This document shows positions 47,001-54,531 of a stretch of DNA of 64,000 nt, one piece after another; position 1 is the first letter of the stretch, and each line of letters begins with the position of its first letter. Both the position numbers and the translations under genes were made by a program. Origin of the DNA: Thraustochytrium sp. TN22. Lineage: Eukaryota; Sar; Bigyra; Thraustochytrida; Thraustochytriidae. The notes under the pieces were generated by a model. It saw only the letters and a list, made by a program, of their open reading frames with translations. It was not told the origin of the DNA and searched no databases. The stretch covers positions 1 to 64,000 of the forward strand of contig JABLUY010000089.1 of the NCBI GenBank assembly GCA_013306675.1, read 5' to 3'.

Positions 47001-49114
47001 TCGCGCAGCTGCAGATCCAGGACAAGGCCTGCGAGACCGAGGCGCTCAACGTGCTGGACGCCGTCGTGGACGGTGGCCAGGACGGCCTCGGCGGCGCCGA
47101 ACTGGAGCGCAAGCGCATCCTGGGCCAGCTCCAGGGCAAGCGCACGTGGAGGAAGACGCAGCAGGAGATCGCCGAGGAGGCCGCGGAGGCTCGCGAGCGG
47201 GAGCGAGCGCGCAAGCTCAAGGCCTTCTCGGAGGATGTCGCGGCCAAGTCCAAAAAGTCGGGCGCGAAGAAGAAAAAGTCCAAGAATAATAAGAGCAAAA
47301 AGAAGGGCAAGAAGTCAGGCAAGAAGCAGCAGGTCGCCAAGGGCAAGACGCCTGCGACAGCCAAGTCCAAGGGCGAAGAGCCTGCCGCGGGCGCCGCGAA
47401 CCCGGCAAGTGGACCCTCAGCGATGTCCTCCGTGGGCGCCGCGGAGCAGACAAGCCAGGTCGGCAAACTGCACCTGTACGACAACCTGCGCGCTGAGTTG
47501 GCGCGCCAAGAGATGCGTGACTCCAGGTCGCTTCGCGGGGCGGCGAACTCCGGCAAACTCGACCTTGAGCCGCCCAGGCTTGTGAAGCGCTGCCTGGCGG
47601 AGCGCCAGTTCGCCGCCAAAGTCTCAAAGCGGCACTCCATGTCAGCGCCGCTCTTGCGTGGCGTAGGCCAGGGCGCCATCGTCGGCAAGGCTGACCACAA
47701 GGAGACGCCCGAGAGCGACGACACCACCCAGGACCAGATGGAGGTCCCGACGGGCGAGGGCGCGGACCCGCCCTCGGTCATGGGCGGCCCCTCACCGGCC
47801 AAGGTCGCGGAGGCGCCAATGGAGCGCCAGGACAGCAAGCTGAGCGTTTGGGGTCTAAGCGAGGGATCCACAAAGGGATTCGCGCTGGAAGGGCTCGGGT
47901 GGAAGTACGTGACGAACAAGGTCAAGGCGGAGCTGCAGGCGAGCTTCGGTCCGCTTACGTGCAACGTGACGCCATCCGAGGAGGAGCAGGCGGCCCTGTC
48001 CGCCGCTGCTGACGCCGCGAAAATCAAGCGGCGGATGCGAGGCTCCCTGGAGACCTTGGGCAGCAGCCGTGTCAGCCGGCTCTCGGTCCTGAGTTCGCGG
48101 CTCTCGAGCATCTCCCCCGCAGACATGGAGTCCTCGCGGGCAGGTGGTGCCGCCGAGAGCGTGCTGGCCGGGAGCACAATGATGCACGGCGACGACACAC
48201 GTGCGCAGCGCGAAGAGGAGGCAGCCGCCCGTCTCCAGGCCGTGCGCTCTCGCCTTGACGCGCGCAAGGCCAGCATCATCAGCAAGGTGCAGCAGGACCG
48301 CCAGCGCCGCATGTCGCTGCAAATGGCGCAGGAGACCGAGTTTGTGCGCAAGCGGGCGTCAGAGCTCAAGGCCAGTGTGCAGCGCGCCCTGTGCCCGACC
48401 AAGGAGCAGCTGCGTCGCATCCGCCAGGCGCGCTACCTCGGGCCCTTCTTGAAGCAGGACATTGCGCATATCCGCCACCTCTTCCGCACGCTCGACGGTG
48501 ACGGGAACGGCGCCATTGATTTGCGCGAATTTCAGATGGAGATCAAGCGCACCTCGAGCGACTCGGGCAACTTCCGCTCGCTGCTGGACCAGTCCGTCAG
48601 CATGTTCCGGGCCATTGACGTGGACCGGAGCGGCTACATCCAAATGGACGAGCTCGCGCGCGTGCTCTTCAACAAGGCCACTGCCAAGGAGATGGACGAT
48701 ATCTTGGTCTTCCTTAACCAGCCGCCTCCGCGCAAGCGCGGCCAGCTCGCCGCGGTCCACTTCGGCGAAAGTGGCTCTCGCGAGGCCTCTGCAGGCCCTG
48801 AGGAGGACGACGCCGAGGCTTCGAATGCCCTCGCCGCGGCCACTGCCAAGTCAAAGCGCAATGTGCGCGCCGAGATCCGCGCTCTCTTTGACCTCTATGA
48901 CACAAACCGGGACGACGAGTTGTCCGTGAATGAGCTCGAGGCCGCCATTCACGAGAATGGCCTCCTCTTCTCGACCAACGACCCCAGTCAGCTGCACCGT
49001 GGCCTAGGCTCCACGGATATCGCTGCCTTCTGCGCTGAGGTGGACAAGGACTCCAGCAGTACCATCTCCTTTGAGGAGTTCTACTCCTTCTTTATTGATA
49101 AGTGGGAAACGTAA
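44027..49114 (+). CDS. EF-hand/WD40 repeat protein, axonemal type (WDR49/CFAP337/EFCAB8-like)
   Basis: Predicted 1695 residues. An N-terminal EF-hand (DVNGDRHMDWEEF, about 60-75) precedes about a dozen WD40 repeats (about 105-790). Examples are ILCIRYVPELERMFVCESGS, GHQKGVRSLAYAGEGLLLSA and IIVTGSWDKSLRVYD, giving two propellers, with an Ala/Gly-rich insert after the first repeats (about 145-200). Then comes a charged helical region, a Lys-rich stretch near 1075-1110, and a C-terminal group of four EF-hand-like motifs (about 1480-1690): DGDGNGAIDLREF, DVDRSGYIQMDEL, DTNRDDELSVNEL and DKDSSSTISFEEF. The combined N-terminal EF-hand and WD40 layout is that of WDR49/EFCAB8 (CFAP337), linked to ciliary radial spokes. 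This would fit an organism with flagellated zoospores. The ATG at 44027 is the first in the open frame; it is intronless and converges with SMC3. Confidence 0.85.
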   Translation: MEILSLLDRKGMNRLRADFERRPQGLALDEFVRRIVLRLPDAGMSDVELVARLQDLFHQVDVNGDRHMDWEEFSNFCVEAGVAASNMSAMEVTEKYVQRPFVDANSHTSAILCIRYVPELERMFVCESGSRTVKVYDPFCAVAGGRPGATGAKPGATAAAATPGADSTGADVGVGSAGGAAAGAGAAGAGPATTSGGPTLLHEIDLADAVMDASDKNNVGTVLAVEYLTVGSRKLLAISATNMTVTLWDAGIYDVAEGTVPRFVERIVVDKPQFILTYVPFLDALFTAAADSKIVVHSLRHLPKLEMLEVCRLRQHTDLVQAILSINELELVATAAMDCRIVLWARDLTQPLDRQIVYKSHRVGHQKGVRSLAYAGEGLLLSAAFDLVVLAWDVTEVSVRPIFQLSGHTSPLFGVRVLPSGQHAVSLDTRGVFKTWDIRREGSILDGERGIQTFSLGASLDPSCKQDEELTFAPCALEVAGPKGTLFAAKNRLLMFETAQLRPETFAPAACVYNATSITIACAVHRDVKIWDARSAELLCHFQNLTETDITDLQLDFRRRKLIVADQRGGVAVFNYLNGSRMKDNASAPHQGEISCMVYGVEDHIIVTGSWDKSLRVYDETLPNHLGPLRRIVHAHTADPTAVALSHRLSLIASADELGTLRVWDFQFLSLEGEMAIDAGVAALAFLDPFPLLLSVDRKGFVRVWPVRPFTTTAQLHRHSCAAQFPLCGDGLLAEEVVSCFDLAPPGRHGPKSGHFLYVGTSAGRVVVLDLGPMVASLGVQPVPGAQCAFERENYNPYRKLQRIMENQFAPTPANYMLQAGAQSARVVALWMAHERGVSSLQVLEDPDGVITCGSDKAIRLWSRQGDALGVLDANERKALQVARKIKVWNFPIDMESRRERELAQAQVLVDRILRDVADKHGGPDSLRILCESDADGGGPVPARRRFTTILARENEQEELKARQERLALEQRRDERRARAMHARELNFASSVAQLQIQDKACETEALNVLDAVVDGGQDGLGGAELERKRILGQLQGKRTWRKTQQEIAEEAAEARERERARKLKAFSEDVAAKSKKSGAKKKKSKNNKSKKKGKKSGKKQQVAKGKTPATAKSKGEEPAAGAANPASGPSAMSSVGAAEQTSQVGKLHLYDNLRAELARQEMRDSRSLRGAANSGKLDLEPPRLVKRCLAERQFAAKVSKRHSMSAPLLRGVGQGAIVGKADHKETPESDDTTQDQMEVPTGEGADPPSVMGGPSPAKVAEAPMERQDSKLSVWGLSEGSTKGFALEGLGWKYVTNKVKAELQASFGPLTCNVTPSEEEQAALSAAADAAKIKRRMRGSLETLGSSRVSRLSVLSSRLSSISPADMESSRAGGAAESVLAGSTMMHGDDTRAQREEEAAARLQAVRSRLDARKASIISKVQQDRQRRMSLQMAQETEFVRKRASELKASVQRALCPTKEQLRRIRQARYLGPFLKQDIAHIRHLFRTLDGDGNGAIDLREFQMEIKRTSSDSGNFRSLLDQSVSMFRAIDVDRSGYIQMDELARVLFNKATAKEMDDILVFLNQPPPRKRGQLAAVHFGESGSREASAGPEEDDAEASNALAAATAKSKRNVRAEIRALFDLYDTNRDDELSVNELEAAIHENGLLFSTNDPSQLHRGLGSTDIAAFCAEVDKDSSSTISFEEFYSFFIDKWET

Positions 49115-49705
49115 GATGGGTGGGTCGCATGGAGCTAGAGTGTTCATCCGAGTCTTCGCTTTTCATCATGGCATTGGGGACCGTGAAGGCATCGGTGGCA
49201 GCGCCGGCGCCGGTGGACACAATACTGCTCTCCTTCTTTGGATTTGCGCTTTCGTGAGCCAGAGGCAGACTCGGTTTTCTTGTTTGCATGGGTTCAAGCT
49301 TCAAAACAGCTCCGCAGAGGCCACGACTTCATCCACGCAGGCCAAGAAGACTTCATCCATGCATTTGCTGGTTTGTTTGTTTTGTTTTGTTTTGTCCTGC
49401 GTCAGCTTGTTTGCGCTTCTCCACAGAGGCCAAAACAAGATTCGATTCCTTTGCTTGTCTTCGTCTTGTACGTAGAAGCAAAGGTCAGCTTTGCTTTGCA
49501 TTCGAGAGAAAGCTTCACATGCCGAAATTCCGTCCATTCATTCATTGTCTTGTTCGTTTGTTCGCTTGAGAGCGTGCGAGCGTGCGTGCATTGCCTTGCT
49601 TTGCCTCGCGATGCCTTGCTTTTCTTTGCCTTGTTTTTTCTTGTTCGTCGCTGCTGAGTTTGTCTCGTTGTGGTTGGGTCGGGTCGGATACATGTCGATC
49701 GCTGA
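49115..49705. other. Convergent spacer between EF-hand/WD40 and SMC3 genes
   Basis: Less GC-rich than its surroundings, with repeated TTTGTTTTG words (about 49374-49398) and CATTCATTC (about 49535-49546). It holds the two 3' ends. No canonical polyadenylation signal was found. Confidence 0.55.
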
Positions 49706-52700
49706 TCAGGCGCGCACGCGCTTACCGGAGCCGCCCGTACGACGGGGCGGGTCAAGGTCGTCGCCCTCCTCATCGGCTTCGCCGCTGCTCGAGGGTGAGT
49801 CCTGTGGCTCCTTGCGCTTGCGCTCGGGATCGGCGGCGGCGGCGCCGCCGCGCGAGGCCGCCTCGGAGGCGGCAATGCTGTCGACAAAGTCGAGAGCGTC
49901 CTCGCTGGAGAGCGGGACGATGCTGGAGACCTTGTTCTGGAACTCAATGCCGAAACAGCTGTTGGCGACGCGAACGAGTTCGGGCCGGAAGGTGGTGACG
50001 ATGAACTGCGCGGTCTCGGACTGACGGCGAATCATGGACGCAACGGCGGCGCGGTGGTTCTGGTCGAGCGCCTGGTCAATCTCATCGAAGAGGTAAAAGG
50101 GCGCCGGATCGCAGCGCTGGATGGCGAAGATGAGCGTGAGTGCCACGAGCGCACGCTGGCCGCCAGAGAGCTGCCGCATGTGGAACTGCTGGCCGCCATT
50201 GGTAAAGGCGACCCGCGGCGAGATGCCAATGAACTCCTCGACGCTGCCGATGGCGGTCGAGGCGACGGCCTGGCTAGCCGCGCCCTCGTCCTCGTCCATG
50301 TCGTCGTTGTCGTCATCCTCATCATCGAGCTCGCCCTGGTCGCGCGCGGCGCGGCGCGCACGCTTCTTGCGTTCCTTCTCCTCGGCCGCGGAACTCCGCG
50401 TAACCATGACCAGTTCGCCCTTGCCGGCAGGGACGAGCTCGGTGAAGACCTCGCGGAAGTGCTTAGCGACGCCGCGGAAAGTGCGCATGATGTCCTCGTC
50501 CTTTTGACGGTCGAGGTGCTCGATAAGGTCCTGGATGGACTGCTCGCCGCGGTCGAGCTCCTCCTTGCGCTTGAGAAGCATCTCGCGGCGGTCCGAGAAG
50601 CTGATGAACTGATCGAGCGCCTTCTTGTTGACGTGGCTGTACTTTTGCAGCTCCTGATTTACGTTCTTGATCTCGGACATGAGCGCGCGCGTGGACCGGA
50701 ACGTGCCAACGTTCTTGAGTTCCTCGGACGAGAGCGAGCCGAGCTCGCGGATCTTGCGTGTGCTTTCCTCGCGCTTGTCCATTTGCACGCGCGTCTTGGT
50801 GACAACCTTCTCGATCAGCTCCTCGGCGGACTGCAGCTGTTCGGTAAGCTCGAGCTCGCGCTGCTTGAGGCGGTCCAGGTTGGCGCGCACCTCGCGCGCG
50901 CGCTGGCGCACCGCGGAGGTCTCCTTCTCGAGCTCCTCGTGCTGCTCGCGCGCCTGCGCGAGGCGCGTCTCCGCGCGGTCCAGCTCGGCCTTGGAGATGT
51001 CCTTCTGCTCCAGCACCCAGTCCAAGCGCTGCTGCTGCTGGCGCGAGGGCTCCGCGGAGGCCTGGCCGGCGCGTCGCGAGCCGCCGGCGCCGCCCTCCTC
51101 GTCCACCTCCATGGCTTCCTCGGCGGTGCCCTGGGCGCGGCGGCGACGACCACGGCCCTGGCTGCGCGAGCCAGCGGCGCCCTGCGTGGGCGGCGCCTCG
51201 GTGGCCAGCAGCAGGTCGTCGTCCTCGCCCGCCTCCTCGGCCTGCGAGTGCTGCGATGACTGGCCCATGGACACGAGGAGCTCGTCACGGCGCTTCTTGA
51301 GGTTCTGCTCCAGCTCCGCCTCGACGCGGTGGATGTGGCTGGAGGAAGCGGCCACGGCCTCGCGAGCCGCGACCACCGCCGCCATGGCGGCGCCGCTCAC
51401 ATCACGCTTGGCGGCGGCCAACTCGCTTTGCTCGTCAGCGTTCAGCTTGTCCAGCATGGGCGTGGCGAGCTCGATCGTAAAGGTGTTGTGCTGCGCCTCA
51501 AGCTCCTGCAGGCCCTCCTCGCTGCGCCTGATGTCCCGCTCGATGCTCTCCTCGGCGGACCGCGCCGTCTTGAGCTGCGCCTCGCGCTGTCGCAGGTCGG
51601 CGCGGATGCGGCCGGCCACGGTGCGCGAGTGCTCCTGCGTGTTTTTCACGTCTGCAATCCTACCCACGAGCTGCGTAACGCGCTGATCAGCCGCCGTGGC
51701 GGCGTCCCCGGCGCCGCCCTGCGTCGAGGCGCCCGTGCCGCGCAGCGACTCGAGCTTGGCGCGCGCGGCGCGAACTGCAGCCGCGGCACGCAGCTTGTTG
51801 TTGCGTTTGTCGTAGTAGCCGCCGGTGAGGGCGCCGCGGCGGTTCACCTCCTCGCCCTCGAGCGTGACGCAGTTGACGCGCAGCGCTTTGCGCTGGGCAG
51901 CCGCGATCTCCGCGGTTCGGCACAGCAAGACCCGGCCCAAGACGGCGCGCACGGCTTCCCTGACCTCGGGCTGGGAGTGCACACGCGAAATGAGCGGGAA
52001 GGCGTCCTGGTTGTCGGGCGACTCCTGGAAGCCCTGAATGTCGTGCTCCGCGTCATCGCCGTTGGCGCCGTGGCCCTCCTGCGCGCGGCGCAGGTCCCGG
52101 ATCTGCGCGAGAGGCTTGAAGGTGACACGGCCAGCCTTGCGGCGCTGCAGCTCCTCCATGAGCCGCGCAGCCGTCTCATCGTTGTCCACGACCACGTGCG
52201 TGAGCGAGGTGCCGGCCGAGACCTCGATGGCCGTCTCGAAAACTTCGCTGGCAGGCTGGATCAGCTCAAAGAGAGGGCCAAAGACCTGGCGGCCCTTCTC
52301 CATGCCGAGCTCATTTGCGATGCGCTCCACGGCGGCCAGGCCGTCGGCCACGGCCGGCGGCATGGACCGGCGCAGGCTCGCCTCGGCGTGCTCCAGCTCG
52401 CTTTCGGCGTCCTGGATATCGCGGCCAACGCGCTCCTGTGCGCGCCAAATCTCCTTACGCTCCTCATTGGCCTCGTCGCGCTGGCGCTGCAGGTCGCGCA
52501 GATCCTCATCGGCCGCCTTGACGTGCGACTCGCGCTCATTGAGCTGGACCCCCATGGCGGCCGCCTCCTCCGCGAGGCGCTCGCGCTGCGCGCGCCGCTC
52601 GGCCAAGGTGGCACGCAGCGCTTCCAAACTCTCGCGCTTGGTGGCCACGGCGTTCTCCACGCTCTTGAGCTCGGCCTGCAGCCAGGCATCGCGCTCCGCC

Positions 52701-53869
52701 TGCGAGGCAAACTGAGTTTGGCGCCCCTGCTTGGCCTCGAGCTCGTTGATGCGGCGTTGCAGCGTACGCAGGCGCGCCTCGGCGGCGGCCTGGTCCGCCT
52801 CGGCACGCGCAAGCGCAGGACGCGCCGAGGTCTGGACCTCCGCCTCCGCCTCGGCGATCTGCTGCTCCAGCGCCTGAAGCTCCTCCTCGTGAACCTGCGC
52901 CTGATCGCGCAGCGCGCGCTCGCGCTCGACCATGTCCTTGTGCCGCAGTTCGCAGGCCGCCTTGGCCTTGACAAGCGCCGCGCACTCCTCCTCGGTGAGC
53001 TTCGACTCCTGCTCCGCGCGTCGCAGCTGCTTGTCCAGGTTCGCCACCTCGGCCTCGGCGGCCTCGGTCTCCTCGCGCAGCGCCGCCAGCGCCTGGCTCG
53101 CCTCAGCGGTGCGCTCCGCCTCGCGCTCGCGCTCCTGCTCCAGCGTCTCGAGCTGGCGCGTCGTCTCCTGCATCTCCATGTCGTGCAGCGTGTACTGCAG
53201 CGCGCGCTTGCGCCGGTCCAGGGTGCGAAAGGCCTCCAGCTCCTCCTTCTCCTCTTTGAGCTCATCCAGGCGCTCCTCAATGTACGAGACCACGTCCTGA
53301 ATCTTGGCGCGCTTGTTCTTGGTATCGCTCAGAATGCTCTCGCTGTTGCGGCGCCGTTCCTCGTACACGGTCGTGCCGGCCACCTCCTTGAGCAGGTCAA
53401 GGCGCTGCTCGTCCTTCATCAGGCACAGCGCGTTCACCTTGCCCTGCTGCACGATGTAGTACGGGTTGGACCGCGAGAAGCCCGCGCTCTCCAGCAGGTT
53501 CACCACGTCGCTCTTGGTCACGTGCTTATTGTTCAGAAAGTACTCGTCCTTCTTGAGCCCCGTCGTGCGCCGCAGCCGCACCTCATCGCTGTCCAGCGGG
53601 AACCGCCGCTCCGCGTTGTCGAAGACAACCTCCACGTGAGCCGTCATCACGCTTGCGCCGGCACCCTCGTGCAGGAGCTCGCTGCGCTCCTTGTGGCCCA
53701 GCTGGCTGAAGGACTTCTCGCCCAGCACGAACATGAGCGCGCGGAACGAGTTGCTCTTGCCCGACCCGTTGCGCCCCACGATCACGTTCGCGTGCGGCGA
53801 GAACTCCTCCACCAGCGACGCATCCTTGTAGCTCTTGAACCCCGCGATCTCCAGCTGTTTGATGTGCAT
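49706..53869 (-). CDS. SMC3: Cohesin subunit SMC3
   Basis: Predicted 1387 residues, against about 1200 in animals and fungi. This is the SMC ATPase that, with SMC1 and a kleisin, forms the cohesin ring holding sister chromatids. The N-terminal head has Walker A GRNGSGKS (32-39) and the SMC3-specific opening MHIKQLEIAGFKSYKD. The acetylation pair targeted by Eco1/ESCO is conserved as Lys106-Lys107 in GLKKDEY. Coiled-coil arms flank a hinge around residues 530-680. The C-terminal head has the signature LSGGQ (1234-1238) and Walker B FYLFDEID with catalytic Glu1263. Extra length comes from a disordered insert in the C-terminal arm (AMEVDEEGGAGGSRR and neighbours), an acidic insert just before the signature region (DEDDDNDDMDEDEG) and a low-complexity C-terminus. 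The ATG at 53869 fits the conserved first residues exactly. Confidence 0.97.
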   Translation of the reverse strand: MHIKQLEIAGFKSYKDASLVEEFSPHANVIVGRNGSGKSNSFRALMFVLGEKSFSQLGHKERSELLHEGAGASVMTAHVEVVFDNAERRFPLDSDEVRLRRTTGLKKDEYFLNNKHVTKSDVVNLLESAGFSRSNPYYIVQQGKVNALCLMKDEQRLDLLKEVAGTTVYEERRRNSESILSDTKNKRAKIQDVVSYIEERLDELKEEKEELEAFRTLDRRKRALQYTLHDMEMQETTRQLETLEQEREREAERTAEASQALAALREETEAAEAEVANLDKQLRRAEQESKLTEEECAALVKAKAACELRHKDMVERERALRDQAQVHEEELQALEQQIAEAEAEVQTSARPALARAEADQAAAEARLRTLQRRINELEAKQGRQTQFASQAERDAWLQAELKSVENAVATKRESLEALRATLAERRAQRERLAEEAAAMGVQLNERESHVKAADEDLRDLQRQRDEANEERKEIWRAQERVGRDIQDAESELEHAEASLRRSMPPAVADGLAAVERIANELGMEKGRQVFGPLFELIQPASEVFETAIEVSAGTSLTHVVVDNDETAARLMEELQRRKAGRVTFKPLAQIRDLRRAQEGHGANGDDAEHDIQGFQESPDNQDAFPLISRVHSQPEVREAVRAVLGRVLLCRTAEIAAAQRKALRVNCVTLEGEEVNRRGALTGGYYDKRNNKLRAAAAVRAARAKLESLRGTGASTQGGAGDAATAADQRVTQLVGRIADVKNTQEHSRTVAGRIRADLRQREAQLKTARSAEESIERDIRRSEEGLQELEAQHNTFTIELATPMLDKLNADEQSELAAAKRDVSGAAMAAVVAAREAVAASSSHIHRVEAELEQNLKKRRDELLVSMGQSSQHSQAEEAGEDDDLLLATEAPPTQGAAGSRSQGRGRRRRAQGTAEEAMEVDEEGGAGGSRRAGQASAEPSRQQQQRLDWVLEQKDISKAELDRAETRLAQAREQHEELEKETSAVRQRAREVRANLDRLKQRELELTEQLQSAEELIEKVVTKTRVQMDKREESTRKIRELGSLSSEELKNVGTFRSTRALMSEIKNVNQELQKYSHVNKKALDQFISFSDRREMLLKRKEELDRGEQSIQDLIEHLDRQKDEDIMRTFRGVAKHFREVFTELVPAGKGELVMVTRSSAAEEKERKKRARRAARDQGELDDEDDDNDDMDEDEGAASQAVASTAIGSVEEFIGISPRVAFTNGGQQFHMRQLSGGQRALVALTLIFAIQRCDPAPFYLFDEIDQALDQNHRAAVASMIRRQSETAQFIVTTFRPELVRVANSCFGIEFQNKVSSIVPLSSEDALDFVDSIAASEAASRGGAAAADPERKRKEPQDSPSSSGEADEEGDDLDPPRRTGGSGKRVRA

Positions 53870-54531
53870 CTTGCGTCTCGGCGCGTCGCGCGCGAGCTCG
53901 TCGATGCGCTAGCCGCTGCGCCAGCCGCCGCGCCAGAGCGCTGCGTCAGAGCGCCGCGCCGGGCCCGCCACCGCGCGCCGCCACCGCGCGCTCCCGCCGC
54001 CGCGCGCCGCGCGCTCCCGATCTGCCGCCGGAGAAGCGCGGACCTAACGAGCGAGCGCCTGGCCAACCTAACGACCGTCGTTGGAATGACAGAGAGTGAG
54101 ATCAACTATCAGAGCCTGAGGACGAGGACGAGCTGAGGAGGACGAGGATCAAGGACGAGGATCGGCGGCGTCTGGGTGAATAGGATAGGATGCATACAGC
54201 CTCGGGCTCCACTGCATGCAAGAGGTCGGCCGGCAGGACCCCGGAGCAGAGACGTCCATTGAAGAGGATGGTCTGGTGGTTCTTGGCACAAGTCGGGGTG
54301 CGAAGATCCTGCCTTGCACATCGTTTGGCCCGCCGGCGGGCTGGGTGCGTCGGATGAACGTTACCTGATCAAGGGCAGAAGTGCAAGGCGTACAGCTTGC
54401 CAAGTGTTTGTGTACAGGCAGGTTTCGAGATTTCTGGAGCCGAGACGCCGTGGCGCGAGGACGACAAACTAAGTTAATCAGCTCTGCCGTGGCCGTGGTT
54501 GGCTGCGTAGGCTAATGCGCAGTGCGCAGTC
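53870..54531. other. Spacer: SMC3 promoter and TERT 3' region
   Basis: Genes on both sides run leftward. This holds the SMC3 leader/promoter (GC-rich next to 53870) and the downstream region of TERT (54130-54530), including GGACGAGGA-type repeats at 54120-54165. No gene supported. Confidence 0.5.

Noticed and set aside
51329-54136. 935-residue plus-strand ORF opposite SMC3
   Set aside because: Leu/Arg/His-rich antisense of the SMC coiled coil.
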